Shown: positions 8,707-18,097, numbered from the stretch's first letter. The stretch: DNA of 64,000 bases from DATFVA01 sp963832355 (GCA_963832355.1 CAWHTX010000003.1:62001-126000), one strand, 5' to 3'. The notes: generated by a model from the sequence alone, not told the origin. Numbers and translations are program-made.

Positions 8707-11700
8707 TTAGTTAATTCTGTCAGGTAAATGAAATGTGTTGAAAAAATCTCTGGCAAAAGGATTCTTTGAACTTCCGGAATTTAACTGGTATGAGACCGTT
8801 ACATCATAGCTTCCGTCTTTCTGAAAGAACCAGTTAAAATTATACTGGGATGATGAAGCACCGCGTGATACAGTAGCTTCATGCAGCAGTCTGAACAGAG
8901 CCCATTCACCTTCATATGATTTTGAATCGGAAGTTCCCAGATTCCGTATAGAAATATTCATTCTTGCACCGGGAGTTCCTTTCACGCCGGGCCAGGAAAA
9001 ATCAGTCCAGAAAGGAGCACCCATTTTATAATAGTTCTCCTCGCCGTCGAGATATAAGTAAACCTGTTCCACAATAGGTTTATCGGAGCCCACTGTTTTC
9101 GATTCCGGAAGTTCGGGTTTAAGGCGAAAGTTTATTCCGAGGTCGCCGTTCTTGAATAAGGTGCTTGTTATAGCATCCGCCTTTTTTAATGCTTCGATGA
9201 ACGAATTAGATACCGATAACCCTTCACCCTCCCACTGGTTTACTTTCCAGCGATCCTTATTTATAAATTCATTTAATTCATCATTATAAAATGACCATAA
9301 TATACCTGTACCGGGTTTGAAGAAATCTTTGAAATCCTGTATCGGGGCGTCACTCTGTGAATCTTTAAATGGGAATGACGATGCCAGGGATTTATTAAAT
9401 GGATCAGCCACTTTTGTTTTCCACTGCTGGTTCAGATACTGGCCTGCATCGGATAAAATTGCTTTCCAGGATAGCTTAACCGGATCTGAGAACAAACCCT
9501 GTAATGCCGGCGCACTGAATGCAGAACCCCGCACCACCTGCAGAGCCGTGGGAAATTCAGCCGATCTGCGCGACAAAACTTTTACGGCATAATCTTTTGC
9601 AAGATCCTGGCTTTCTTTGATCTGGTCGAGAACACCTCCGATGATACCATATTGGGCAAGGATCGCATTTAAATCCGCCGCCGCTGAGCCATCATCAGAT
9701 CCAAGAACGAACTTTATATATCTCCGGGTTTCGTTCAGACTTGCCTTGTTGACATCCAGGCCGGCAAACTGGTCGTTCTTTTTCAGGGAATCGGAGGGCG
9801 ACTGAATATCAACTATCATACTGAGCTGGGTGGCAAATAATTTTAATACAGAAATAAGCGGGGAATTAACCGGATCACCTAATATTTTCATATTGTTAGC
9901 TGCAAGCGGGACATTATCAAACCCGTTATATCTTATGCTCTGCAGAAACTGAAGCCAGTTCTGTTTATAATCATTAAGATAAAGGGTAAGCAGTCCTTTT
10001 TTAATTTCTTCACTATCAAAGCTGTTGGAGGCGGGTTTGAGATTTGTTTTTCCAAGTACCCAATCTTCCCTCCCGGGGTTTATACTTTCATCTATAATCG
10101 CCTGCCGGATATAATTTATCCAGCCATCGGCAGTAAAAATATAAGGAACTTTACGGTCGGTCGTCATTACACTCAGGTACCTTCCTCCTATTGCCTGTTC
10201 AAGCGAAAGTTCATTTGGAAACCGGCTAATCCCATTCTGCTTTAGTCTTGCATAGATACTTTCCGCATTCGGCTTATACTGGATGCGGTCTCTTACCATG
10301 CTGATAAGAAGGTTATCACTCTTCACGGGAAAGACATTTTTATCAGGAAGCAGACCAACATAAAAGTCTAGAAAATTTCTGAATAAACGGCGCAGTGAAT
10401 CTTTTTCGCTTGTGGAAGCCCTCATATTTGACGAAATATATTTCGTCTCAAGCATTCCCTTAAAAACTGTTGCCAGGAATTTTTGTTCTGTTGTATCGAG
10501 TTTTGCTCTTTCATTTCCAAGAAGCAGATAAGATTTAAGATAATTATATACCAGTTCTCCGGAAAAGTCCCTCCCGTTAGCATAGTTATTGAGGTTTTGG
10601 GTGAGTTCACTATAAATATTCTGATCGAAGAATCCCGATGTTTTTTTAACAAACAGATCTTCCAGCCAGGGAAGTGTCTTTTTACTCCTGTCCATCCCGA
10701 AACTTATAAAAGCATCATTCCCCCCGCCGTCTTTTATAGTTTTGATCAGGTTTATCAAACTGTCGGTTTTAGAGAAATTGCTTAGTAAATTACCGCCCCA
10801 GTTAATTTTAGCAAATGATTCTGCCGCAGAATTTTCCCTGTCAAGGAAACTGCTGTTTCCGTTGAATCCTATCAGCGTGAAAACAGAGAACAGGATTAAG
10901 AGAGCAGCCGATGCAGCTATTGTTATAACCCTGGCTGAACCTTGTTTTTTTACCGCACCTTTAGTCTGTCCTGTAGAAAAATTCTGATCACCGATAACTA
11001 TTTCATTGAGAAGGTCTTTTATGAAATAATTTTTCTTTTCAACTGATTCTTCCAGCTCGTCTGCCGACGGTTCGGGAAGATTAAATTGTTTTGCGATCTC
11101 TCTGATCGCTATGTCAAGAGGCATTCCTTCCTGGGTACCGCTCGTGAAATAAAAACCACGAAACAGGGGATTATCCTGGTAAGGATTGTGTTGAAAAACC
11201 TCGCCTATGAGGTATGTGAGTTTCTGCTGTAGTTTATTAAACTGGAAAGGAAAGAGAAAAACTTTTCTTCTCTGTTCCCTTTTTAAAGGACTGCTTAACC
11301 TTATTGTTCTGATTTCAAATAATTTCTTCGCAAGTTTTTTGAATTCATTCTCAAAAATGCCTTTCGGATCCTGTGAGAACATCTGTTGAGAATTGAATGT
11401 TGCTCCCCAGATCTGGGAACGTTCTGTTTCGCTGAAATCACCGAAGTATTCCACAAACCCCTGCACCAGATCGCATTTAGTAAAAATAAAGTAAACCGGA
11501 AAATTAACGCCGAGTGTTTCAATAAGCTCATCTATTCTCTGCCTCATATTGCGGGCGTGATCAAAGAGCTGATCTTTGTCTGAATTGATTACTTCATCAA
11601 TATTTATGGCGATCATAACCCCGTTAACGGGTTTCTTTTTTCTGTTCTTCTTAAGGACCTCAAGGAATGCAGACCACTCGGGCCTGTCTTCCGTCTGCGA

Positions 11701-12246
11701 TACATATCTCCCTGCTGTATCAAGGAAGATCGCTTTGGTTGAAAAGAACCAGTCGCAGTTCCTTGTCCCTCCTACACCGCGGAATCCCTCTTTGCCGAAA
11801 GGAAATTCGAGACCTGAATTCTGTATCGCTGTTGTTTTACCCGCGGCCGAAGGTCCGATTATCATATACCATGGTAAAGCGTAAAGAGCCGCCTTGCCCG
11901 ATTTACCGTTCGCTATCTTTGAATTTTTAAGAGAAGTGATCGCGGCTTCCAGCTGCTTCCTGAACTGTTCAATTTCGGCTTTTTTCTCAGGACTCAGATT
12001 CTGCATCTGATCGTCTGCCTGGCTGCCAATCGATTCCTCTATCTGGCTTGCCTTCTGAGCATCTTTCATTTTTTTGTACAGGATAAGGATAGTTACAACC
12101 AGAATAATGAAGATTATGATTGCCAGCTGTACCATAAAAGATATTCCGAAAACTGGACCAAGTACAAGGATCAGTACCACAAGCAGGAGTCCTGCAATTG
12201 CCATTAGTGAAGAAGGATTTTTAATAAAATTTACAAAAGCATTCAT
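8707..12246 (-). CDS. tssM: T6SS inner-membrane protein TssM (IcmF family)
   Basis: A 1179-residue IcmF/VasK family protein, the core of the T6SS membrane complex that bridges the inner membrane to the TssJ lipoprotein. Two N-terminal membrane segments lie at about residues 13-34 and 38-57. A cytoplasmic GTPase-like domain has an intact Walker A (GPSAAGKT, 131-138) and a FLDTAGR Walker B-like motif (174-180). A third membrane helix (VITIAASAALLILFSVFTLIG) is near residue 435, and the rest is a large periplasmic part ending in a beta-rich TssJ-binding region. Length matches the family (about 1100-1200). The intact P-loop indicates a nucleotide-binding TssM, unlike some that have lost it. Confidence 0.95.
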   Translation of the reverse strand: MNAFVNFIKNPSSLMAIAGLLLVVLILVLGPVFGISFMVQLAIIIFIILVVTILILYKKMKDAQKASQIEESIGSQADDQMQNLSPEKKAEIEQFRKQLEAAITSLKNSKIANGKSGKAALYALPWYMIIGPSAAGKTTAIQNSGLEFPFGKEGFRGVGGTRNCDWFFSTKAIFLDTAGRYVSQTEDRPEWSAFLEVLKKNRKKKPVNGVMIAINIDEVINSDKDQLFDHARNMRQRIDELIETLGVNFPVYFIFTKCDLVQGFVEYFGDFSETERSQIWGATFNSQQMFSQDPKGIFENEFKKLAKKLFEIRTIRLSSPLKREQRRKVFLFPFQFNKLQQKLTYLIGEVFQHNPYQDNPLFRGFYFTSGTQEGMPLDIAIREIAKQFNLPEPSADELEESVEKKNYFIKDLLNEIVIGDQNFSTGQTKGAVKKQGSARVITIAASAALLILFSVFTLIGFNGNSSFLDRENSAAESFAKINWGGNLLSNFSKTDSLINLIKTIKDGGGNDAFISFGMDRSKKTLPWLEDLFVKKTSGFFDQNIYSELTQNLNNYANGRDFSGELVYNYLKSYLLLGNERAKLDTTEQKFLATVFKGMLETKYISSNMRASTSEKDSLRRLFRNFLDFYVGLLPDKNVFPVKSDNLLISMVRDRIQYKPNAESIYARLKQNGISRFPNELSLEQAIGGRYLSVMTTDRKVPYIFTADGWINYIRQAIIDESINPGREDWVLGKTNLKPASNSFDSEEIKKGLLTLYLNDYKQNWLQFLQSIRYNGFDNVPLAANNMKILGDPVNSPLISVLKLFATQLSMIVDIQSPSDSLKKNDQFAGLDVNKASLNETRRYIKFVLGSDDGSAAADLNAILAQYGIIGGVLDQIKESQDLAKDYAVKVLSRRSAEFPTALQVVRGSAFSAPALQGLFSDPVKLSWKAILSDAGQYLNQQWKTKVADPFNKSLASSFPFKDSQSDAPIQDFKDFFKPGTGILWSFYNDELNEFINKDRWKVNQWEGEGLSVSNSFIEALKKADAITSTLFKNGDLGINFRLKPELPESKTVGSDKPIVEQVYLYLDGEENYYKMGAPFWTDFSWPGVKGTPGARMNISIRNLGTSDSKSYEGEWALFRLLHEATVSRGASSSQYNFNWFFQKDGSYDVTVSYQLNSGSSKNPFARDFFNTFHLPDRIN

Positions 12247-12275
12247 AGTAAAAGTTAGTTTTTAAATGATGAAAT

Positions 12276-12971
12276 TCAGGCCAGAAGTCCTTTTATCGAA
12301 TCGATGACATCGTTGGCTGAACCTGTGGCTGAAAGCGATAAAATAAAGTATAATATTAAAAACAAAACAACGGCTGAGGCCGGGTAAATCCAGATTGGAA
12401 GGCCTCCGCCCGTATTAATTGCTACGGTATCTGAAGGTTTTGCATTTGGTGAAATTGCATCTATCGACTGATACATTTCAGGATGCAGTTCCATGTTAAG
12501 ATCATCGATCACCCGTCTTAAAAGCTCGGGCGACTGAAGCTGGTACCTGCCTTTAAAACCCAGGGCAAGGCATAAATAATAGATTTCCAATACCTCTTTA
12601 TTCGCACTGCTCCGTTGTCTCAGTTCCTCAAGATAGGTGAAGAACTCTTCACCGGCGTTGAAGGTGTCGAACATTTTGATCTGAAGCGGTTCTGAGAGCC
12701 ATATTTCTTTTTGATTCCAAGATGAACTGATAATAGTCTCGTCGAGAAATGCAACAAGAGCAAATTTTGCTTTAAGAATTTTCTCGTTATCAATCCCGGC
12801 ACTTCTTGCCTCACGTTCAAAACGTTCAAACATTTGGGCAAGGTGTGAAGAGAGAGAGTCGGGATTTCCGTAATCATTTGTAGATCTCAGCTGCAGAATA
12901 AGCATTAGGCATTCTGATGCAATATCTGAGATTGGTTTTTTGGTTTCCGATTTTTGCGAAGGTATTTCCAT
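12276..12971 (-). CDS. tssL: T6SS inner-membrane protein TssL (DotU family)
   Basis: A 231-residue DotU/IcmH family protein. It is a short TssL: the cytoplasmic helical bundle (about residues 18-165, including 'LKAKFALVAFLDETIISSSW' and 'LALGFKGRYQL') is followed by a single C-terminal membrane anchor (about 196-217) and about 12 residues in the periplasm. There is no OmpA/peptidoglycan-binding extension, so peptidoglycan anchoring, if any, must come from another protein. The order tssK-tssL-tssM is the usual one. Confidence 0.93.
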   Translation of the reverse strand: MEIPSQKSETKKPISDIASECLMLILQLRSTNDYGNPDSLSSHLAQMFERFEREARSAGIDNEKILKAKFALVAFLDETIISSSWNQKEIWLSEPLQIKMFDTFNAGEEFFTYLEELRQRSSANKEVLEIYYLCLALGFKGRYQLQSPELLRRVIDDLNMELHPEMYQSIDAISPNAKPSDTVAINTGGGLPIWIYPASAVVLFLILYFILSLSATGSANDVIDSIKGLLA

Positions 12972-13004
12972 ACTTTCTCTTTTTCCTTTTGACTTTTTCC
13001 TTGA

Positions 13005-14351
13005 CTAATTTCCGGGCAGAAGCAGAATAAGTTCCATTTGCAGAGACTTAAACTCTGAAGCAATAAAAAATGCAATGTTATTCTTTGCCATTATCTTGTC
13101 CCAGAACCTGCCCTCCTTATTTATCTTAAAGTAATGAGCATTCTCATTTACCGAGATCCCGACCGGAGGACGGGCCGTATATTCCACTGTTACTCCCTGT
13201 ATCCCGGCCTGGTGAACAGCGAATATTTCTTCATATGCAGAGATCTTAATATTTTTTGGCAGTTCCGTAATGATTTTCTTTTCGGGAATATCACCTGTAA
13301 CAGAGATGAAGAACTGCGATGACATCTGGTTGGGCGACAGCTGCCCTACAAAAAGAGTATCTGCCTGCTTTCTCAGCGGAATAACAACATCCCGTCGTTC
13401 AATGGTTTTCTGAATATTAAGCATCTGGTTTATATCTGATATTACCTGGCTGAATACTTCCTGCAGATGTTTATGATCGTAGGCCGGAAATTCGGAGGTT
13501 TTAATTCCAAGATTGGAATAGGTTGAAAGCTGGCCTGCAAGGTTTAAAAGCAGGATATATAATGACTCGGGATGCGTGCTCTGCGACTGGTAATAATAAT
13601 TGAGAAGGGGAATGAATGAATTTATGGTTTGCAGCATTAATAATATTTCAACCTGAGTCAATGTTAGTTCGGGTTTCTGAACCGAGGATTGTTTACGGAG
13701 TTCCTTGCTTTTTGAAACGAGTGCTCCCAGGAGATTTCCTATTGACTCCTGAAGAATTTCAGAATTTGAAACTGACAGGGAAGGGGGAATATAATTTGTA
13801 TCCATCGTATATTTCCCATCAGAACTCCTGGTAATCTCTCCGATTTTTATTGAACTGAAATCTTCCAGCGATTCATCACCGAACTTGTATTGAAAATTAG
13901 GCTTTGCCAGTCCCACAGACCTGATATTCGAACCGGTGTTGTAATCGGACATTTCTATATTAGTAAGACTATACCGGGCATTATTCGCCGCTGTTCCTTC
14001 CAGCTGGCAGTTATTTCCTGCGGCATTTTCTGATGGTAAAGCCAGAAAAACATCCAGTTTCTCGGCAGTTGCATCAAAAAGATCTTCAAAATTTCTGCTC
14101 TTTGGAAGGGGATCATTTTCAGGCATATTAAATCCCAGACCATCGGGCATAATTCCTGAACATTGGACGAATCCGAATGAACCTCCCGACAGTACGGCAG
14201 AATTGATCAACATCTTCTTGATACCCCAGAAACCGGGGTTTATGAAGGCCAGTTTTGAATTAAGGTCATATTGATTATACCGATCAGCCTGCTGAAAATG
14301 ATGCGGGTCCAGTTTCATCCCTTCGTACCAGACAACTTTTTGGAATTTCAT
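13005..14351 (-). CDS. tssK: T6SS baseplate adaptor TssK
   Basis: A 448-residue VasE/ImpJ family protein. TssK trimers link the baseplate wedges to TssL/TssM. The diagnostic N-terminus 'VVWYEGMKLDPHHFQQADRY' (residues 6-25) is the classic 'v.W.EGm.l.pqhFQq.d' motif. The C-terminal 'HYFKINKEGRFWDKI' and 'NIAFFIASEFKSLQMELI' segments are also family-typical. Length is normal. It starts 36 bp after the tssJ stop. Confidence 0.94.
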   Translation of the reverse strand: MKFQKVVWYEGMKLDPHHFQQADRYNQYDLNSKLAFINPGFWGIKKMLINSAVLSGGSFGFVQCSGIMPDGLGFNMPENDPLPKSRNFEDLFDATAEKLDVFLALPSENAAGNNCQLEGTAANNARYSLTNIEMSDYNTGSNIRSVGLAKPNFQYKFGDESLEDFSSIKIGEITRSSDGKYTMDTNYIPPSLSVSNSEILQESIGNLLGALVSKSKELRKQSSVQKPELTLTQVEILLMLQTINSFIPLLNYYYQSQSTHPESLYILLLNLAGQLSTYSNLGIKTSEFPAYDHKHLQEVFSQVISDINQMLNIQKTIERRDVVIPLRKQADTLFVGQLSPNQMSSQFFISVTGDIPEKKIITELPKNIKISAYEEIFAVHQAGIQGVTVEYTARPPVGISVNENAHYFKINKEGRFWDKIMAKNNIAFFIASEFKSLQMELILLLPGN

Positions 14352-14387
14352 TTTATTTTATATTCTCTCCTGGTGAATAAATATTTT

Positions 14388-14834
14388 TTAATCTCCTTCC
14401 TGCACTGTTAGAGAATTTGAGTGGATTCTCACTGTAATATCTCCGATATCTTTGGCAGGAATTATCTGACGCCAGCCGTCCGTTGCAGGGGAGTGAAAAT
14501 CTCCTACAATGCCTATATAGGCAGCATCCTTTTTAATTTCATAATCAGTTATACTGAAAGATTCGTTAGGGGCCATGAGTTTTTCCGATTTTCCGTCAGC
14601 TATAAGATCGTCACCGAGTGTTTCATCGGGATTCCTTAGTAAGGATTCGAAACTGGCATGACTGAACTTATCAGCATTTTTTAATTGATAAATTTTCACA
14701 ACAACTGCGTTATTTTCATTGCAGTCCTGGTCGCAATGAACAAAAACATTGATCGATTCTGTTCCTCCTCCGCAGCCGCAGACGAAAAGCAGAACTGTTA
14801 AAAATAAACTGAATGATATTTTTTTTATTAGCAT
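14388..14834 (-). CDS. tssJ: T6SS outer-membrane lipoprotein TssJ
   Basis: A 148-residue lipoprotein. A hydrophobic signal (residues 4-18) ends in LLFVCGC, giving a lipid-modified cysteine at position 19 or 21. The mature part has the small beta-sandwich pattern of TssJ/SciN: a strand 'VVVKIYQLKNADKFSHASFESLL' with the loop that contacts TssM, then 'MAPNESFSITDYEIKKDAAYIGIVGDF'. TssJ anchors the TssM periplasmic tip to the outer membrane. Its presence distinguishes this locus from the TssJ-less T6SSiii of Bacteroidetes. It sits between tagH and tssK. Confidence 0.88.
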   Translation of the reverse strand: MLIKKISFSLFLTVLLFVCGCGGGTESINVFVHCDQDCNENNAVVVKIYQLKNADKFSHASFESLLRNPDETLGDDLIADGKSEKLMAPNESFSITDYEIKKDAAYIGIVGDFHSPATDGWRQIIPAKDIGDITVRIHSNSLTVQEGD

Positions 14835-14847
14835 ATAGTTTCCCGAG

Positions 14848-16044
14848 TTAATATTCGTTCTGTGATTTTCCCGAAAGAATTCTTTTTTGATATCCTTTTA
14901 GAAATGAAGGCCGGAAATATTTTTTTTCAATATGATATGGATCGGAAGCGAATCTCTGGTAATGATCCTTCAGGGCGTCCAGGACCTTTGATTTTTTTGC
15001 GAAGGGAAGGATCTTCCCCAAATCAGGTCCGGATTGTTTGTTTTTACTATCAAGCTCTTTCTCGATAGTATCAGGATCGAGCGAATTTAGTAAAGCTTTG
15101 CTTCCCTCATTTATAGATTCCTGGTACCCTTCAAGAAGGCCTACCTGGTGAGATAGTAATTTAGACGTCTCCTCTTTCAGCAGACCGAGTCTCTTTTTTT
15201 CATCCTCTGCAGAAATATCGGGATTGAACAGGAATTCCTTGAACTCTTTTAAGGAACCGGTAGGGATAGTATGATAGATGGTTACTCCGAAAAATTCCTG
15301 TCTGAATTGAAGGAATCCGTGGATCAGCTTAGAAAAAGTATCCAGCAGAACATCGATTGTCTCCGTAAAATGCGAACCCAGGGAATAATCCTGCAGGGAT
15401 GAACCTCCTTCATCTTTTACATTTTTCCTGGGTGGCTGATTTTCAGAAGGTCTCTTTACGGGGGGTGCAGCATTTGACGGAACGGCTGACTTTCTGTCAA
15501 GAAAATGTTCAGTAAAATATTCGGCAATAAATGTATTTGGCTCATTTTTATCCAGGAAATTAAAACTCTGCATTACCGAGAACTTAAACATTTCCATTTT
15601 CATTGGAGAGTCTTCTTCCCTGAATTTATCTGCAATTTTGTTCAAACTTTCAGCAATGGTGTTAACCTCTTCGGCAAAAGGACTCGAAAATACCATTGTT
15701 TTCTGATCGTCATCTTCTGTAAGTTCCTGCTCCTTCACAAGTTCAACTCTGAGTTCATACTCTCCTATTCTTATCAGATCATCCGTTTTTAATGCATTTT
15801 CCTCATTAGGAAGAATGGCATTATCATTAAGATAGGTCAGGTTTGCCGATTCCAGGTCTACCAGCTGCAGTATTCCTTCTGTATTAAGGATCTTAGCATG
15901 TTTACGCGAGACAACTTTAAAAGGATCCGGTAGTATGACATCATTTTTTTCATCCCTGCCTATTGTTACAGGGAACCTGTTGAAATCCAGCACCGATGAA
16001 AATGACGGGTCGGATTTTTTCGATATTGTAAATGTAATTTTCAT
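14848..16044 (-). CDS. tagH: T6SS-associated FHA-domain protein (TagH/Fha)
   Basis: A 398-residue protein with an N-terminal FHA domain (about residues 1-95) that keeps the phosphothreonine-binding residues: R30 in 'TIGRDEKND' and S46-R47-K48-H49. A low-complexity proline/lysine/serine linker (about 195-225) joins it to a C-terminal helical domain of the type found in T6SS FHA proteins. Fha proteins are scaffolds that promote assembly when a threonine-phosphorylated partner binds. It is the first gene of the visible T6SS operon, and the 345-bp non-coding stretch upstream should hold the promoter. Confidence 0.88.
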   Translation of the reverse strand: MKITFTISKKSDPSFSSVLDFNRFPVTIGRDEKNDVILPDPFKVVSRKHAKILNTEGILQLVDLESANLTYLNDNAILPNEENALKTDDLIRIGEYELRVELVKEQELTEDDDQKTMVFSSPFAEEVNTIAESLNKIADKFREEDSPMKMEMFKFSVMQSFNFLDKNEPNTFIAEYFTEHFLDRKSAVPSNAAPPVKRPSENQPPRKNVKDEGGSSLQDYSLGSHFTETIDVLLDTFSKLIHGFLQFRQEFFGVTIYHTIPTGSLKEFKEFLFNPDISAEDEKKRLGLLKEETSKLLSHQVGLLEGYQESINEGSKALLNSLDPDTIEKELDSKNKQSGPDLGKILPFAKKSKVLDALKDHYQRFASDPYHIEKKYFRPSFLKGYQKRILSGKSQNEY

Positions 16045-16389
16045 AGCAAAAGAAATTTATTTTTAAATAAAGAAGTATGGCACAGCTTCGCCGCATGACT
16101 TACAGAATCGAAACACCATATTGAAATTTTCATCCTTACCGGCAGGGCAAGACAATTATTAAAGGAGGAAAAGTTTCAAACAACAAACATTTGTATCAAT
16201 AATCTGTTACTGGTAATTTCAATTTTTGGTTAAATAAGGTATGTCTTTTTGTCTTAACAAATTTTATCCGTCGGGCTGTTCTGAAATCAGATATTGATAT
16301 ATCTCTTCCGAAGAGGTTTCCCTTTTTTTCTTCAGATTTGGTACAAAAAAGATCCACCGACAGACTCATTTTGTTTATTAAAGAGTTGT
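16045..16389. promoter_or_regulatory. Intergenic region upstream of the T6SS operon
   Basis: This stretch separates the start of tagH from the small membrane peptide gene on the same strand. It is AT-rich with no convincing gene. It should contain the T6SS operon promoter, but I could not find a clean TTG-N20-TAnnTTTG match or a sigma-54 site on the minus strand. An AAAGGAGGAAAAG sequence near 16158 on the plus strand looks like a ribosome binding site but is not followed by a usable start codon. Confidence 0.35.
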
Positions 16390-16488
16390 TTACATCCTGG
16401 TTTCTGTAGACTTTTTAAGTAAAATGAAAATAAAGTAATATATAATTATTGTCAATAGAATCTGCATTAGATCAGTGAATGGAGCCAT
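16390..16488 (-). CDS. Small single-pass membrane peptide (32 aa), function unknown
   Basis: An ATG at 16488 opens 32 codons ending in TAA at 16390. The peptide starts MAPFTDLMQILL, continues as a run of Ile/Tyr/Phe/Leu residues (about 8-24) long enough for one membrane helix, and ends LKKSTETRM, giving a positively charged tail. Orientation by the positive-inside rule would leave the C-terminus in the cytoplasm. An AGGA sequence overlapping the stop codon of the upstream gene lies 8 nt before the ATG, so translation could be coupled to that gene. I recognise no family. Coding status is uncertain because the peptide is so short. Confidence 0.4.
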   Translation of the reverse strand: MAPFTDLMQILLTIIIYYFIFILLKKSTETRM

Positions 16489-16498
16489 AAAAAAAATC

Positions 16499-17266
16499 CT
16501 AGAACTTTCCTGTTTCAAAGATTAATATTGTTAGAATCGCCGCAGCAGGAGCCCATATCCTGAAGTTTTTAGTATTGAAGATCAATACAGTTGCGATTAT
16601 CCAGGTAGCCAGCAGCAGGATGGATGATACCGGGAACATATCTGACAGCGAGACAACTGATTTCCCAACTGATCCGAATTTATACGTCATCCTCACGGGA
16701 TTAAAAACAAATACGTTTGATATAACAGCGATAAGCGTAAACACTTCTATCTTTTTTAAGTTGCCCGGGAAGCGGAAGTATTCAAGTCCCGTTCTTACCG
16801 CAAGCAGCACTGCTCCCAGCAGGGTAGCCCAGTAGTAAAAACTTATTGTTCCCGGAACATTGCCGTAGAAGGTCATCGTTATGCTTTCATCTTTGCCGGG
16901 AATGACGTATTCTTTTCCCTTATAGTTCAGTGCAACATAATAAGAAACCCGCGATCCGGGTTTACGGTGGGGGATACTGCCGGAAATAATTCCTCCCTTT
17001 TTACTGAGCTCCGAGCTGTTCCACGAAGATGATCCTTCCGTTCTCCAGTATAGTCTGGCGGTAAGACTACTATCTGATTCTGTTCTCAGAAAAAATTTGT
17101 AGTCATCATTTCCATAATATACCCTGTCGAGCTTGTACCCGGTTTCTTTCCCTTCGATACCGAAAGAACCGGAGACGGGGTACTCGCTGCTTAACCTGCT
17201 TTGCAGAAAACCGGCCACAAATGCAATAACAACAGCGGCCGTCCACAAAATTATGCTCTGTTTCAT
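16499..17266 (-). CDS. Hypothetical membrane protein with periplasmic domain
   Basis: A 255-residue protein I do not recognise. An N-terminal hydrophobic helix (about residues 5-22) acts as signal anchor. A soluble beta-rich region (about 30-130) follows, with FN3/Ig-like character ('ARLYWRTEGSSSWNSSEL', 'GSRVSYYVALNYKGKEYVIPG'). Four further hydrophobic helices lie at about residues 138-158, 172-190, 205-227 and 232-250. The layout suggests a periplasmic sensor or binding domain tethered to a four-helix membrane module. It is divergently placed from pgl (94 bp apart) and followed closely by the 32-aa membrane peptide. Confidence 0.7.
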   Translation of the reverse strand: MKQSIILWTAAVVIAFVAGFLQSRLSSEYPVSGSFGIEGKETGYKLDRVYYGNDDYKFFLRTESDSSLTARLYWRTEGSSSWNSSELSKKGGIISGSIPHRKPGSRVSYYVALNYKGKEYVIPGKDESITMTFYGNVPGTISFYYWATLLGAVLLAVRTGLEYFRFPGNLKKIEVFTLIAVISNVFVFNPVRMTYKFGSVGKSVVSLSDMFPVSSILLLATWIIATVLIFNTKNFRIWAPAAAILTILIFETGKF

Positions 17267-17360
17267 ATCTTTAGTTTGAGAATATTTACAAATTTAGGGA
17301 GAATTTGGCGTATTAACGAGTGGATGCTCCATTATTGTAGATTAAAAGGAAGAAATAAAG

Positions 17361-18095
17361 ATGAAGCTGGAACTTAAAATATTTTTATCACCCGAAGACG
17401 CTGCCTCGAAAATAACGGAAGAGATAACTGAGATGGTCACCGCAAACTCGCTGAAGAACAGTGATACTTTTATCTCGCTGTCCGGCGGCAGCACACCAAA
17501 GACGTTATTTGATAAAATATCGGATGAATTCGCAGATAAAATTGATTGGAAAAGAGTCCATCTATTCTGGGGGGATGAGAGGTGCGTACCGCCTGATGAC
17601 GAACAGAGCAATTACGGTATGACGAAGGAATATCTACTGAACAATATTACGATCCCCGAAGCGAATGTACACAGGATAAGAGGGGAGGATGATCCTGCGG
17701 CGGAGGTAGTAAGGATCGCCGAAGAGATTAAAACATTTCTTCCTGCAGCAAACGATCTGCCTCAGTTCGATCTGAACATACTGGGGCTGGGAGAAGACGG
17801 GCATACTGCATCATTGTTCCCGGGCAAAAAACTAAAAAATATTTCTAAAAAGATCGCCGGGGTTGCTGTTCATCCGGAATCGGGACAAAAAAGGATTTCG
17901 CTTACTTCAGAAGTAATAAGTAATTCAAAACAGAATATATTTTTTGTAACAGGAGATAAAAAAGCAGATATAATTTATGAGATTATGAGCAGCAAAGATT
18001 CAGGTAAAAAATATCCTGCTGCACGGATAAAGGCATCTGAAATGCTCAAATGGTATCTTGATGAGGAAGCGGCTTCTGAATTAAAAATGCCTTAA
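17361..18095 (+). CDS. pgl: 6-phosphogluconolactonase
   Basis: A 244-residue Pgl/DevB-type lactonase of the glucosamine-6-phosphate isomerase fold. It hydrolyses 6-phosphogluconolactone to 6-phosphogluconate, the second step of the oxidative pentose phosphate pathway, in the cytoplasm. Motifs seen are 'ISLSGGSTPKTLF' (about 41-53), 'VHLFWGDERCVPPDDEQSNYGM' (about 67-88) and 'LGLGEDGHTASLFPG' (about 141-155), which contains the catalytic His. The start is preceded by an AGGAAGAAATAAAG region. The usual partner zwf is not in this window. A strong hairpin follows the stop. Confidence 0.93.
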   Translation: MKLELKIFLSPEDAASKITEEITEMVTANSLKNSDTFISLSGGSTPKTLFDKISDEFADKIDWKRVHLFWGDERCVPPDDEQSNYGMTKEYLLNNITIPEANVHRIRGEDDPAAEVVRIAEEIKTFLPAANDLPQFDLNILGLGEDGHTASLFPGKKLKNISKKIAGVAVHPESGQKRISLTSEVISNSKQNIFFVTGDKKADIIYEIMSSKDSGKKYPAARIKASEMLKWYLDEEAASELKMP

Positions 18096-18097
18096 AT

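Noticed and set aside
16078..16092. TGGCAC sequence resembling a sigma-54 promoter near the T6SS operon
   Set aside because: The -12 part (TTGC) is missing and the sequence is on the plus strand, pointing away from the operon.
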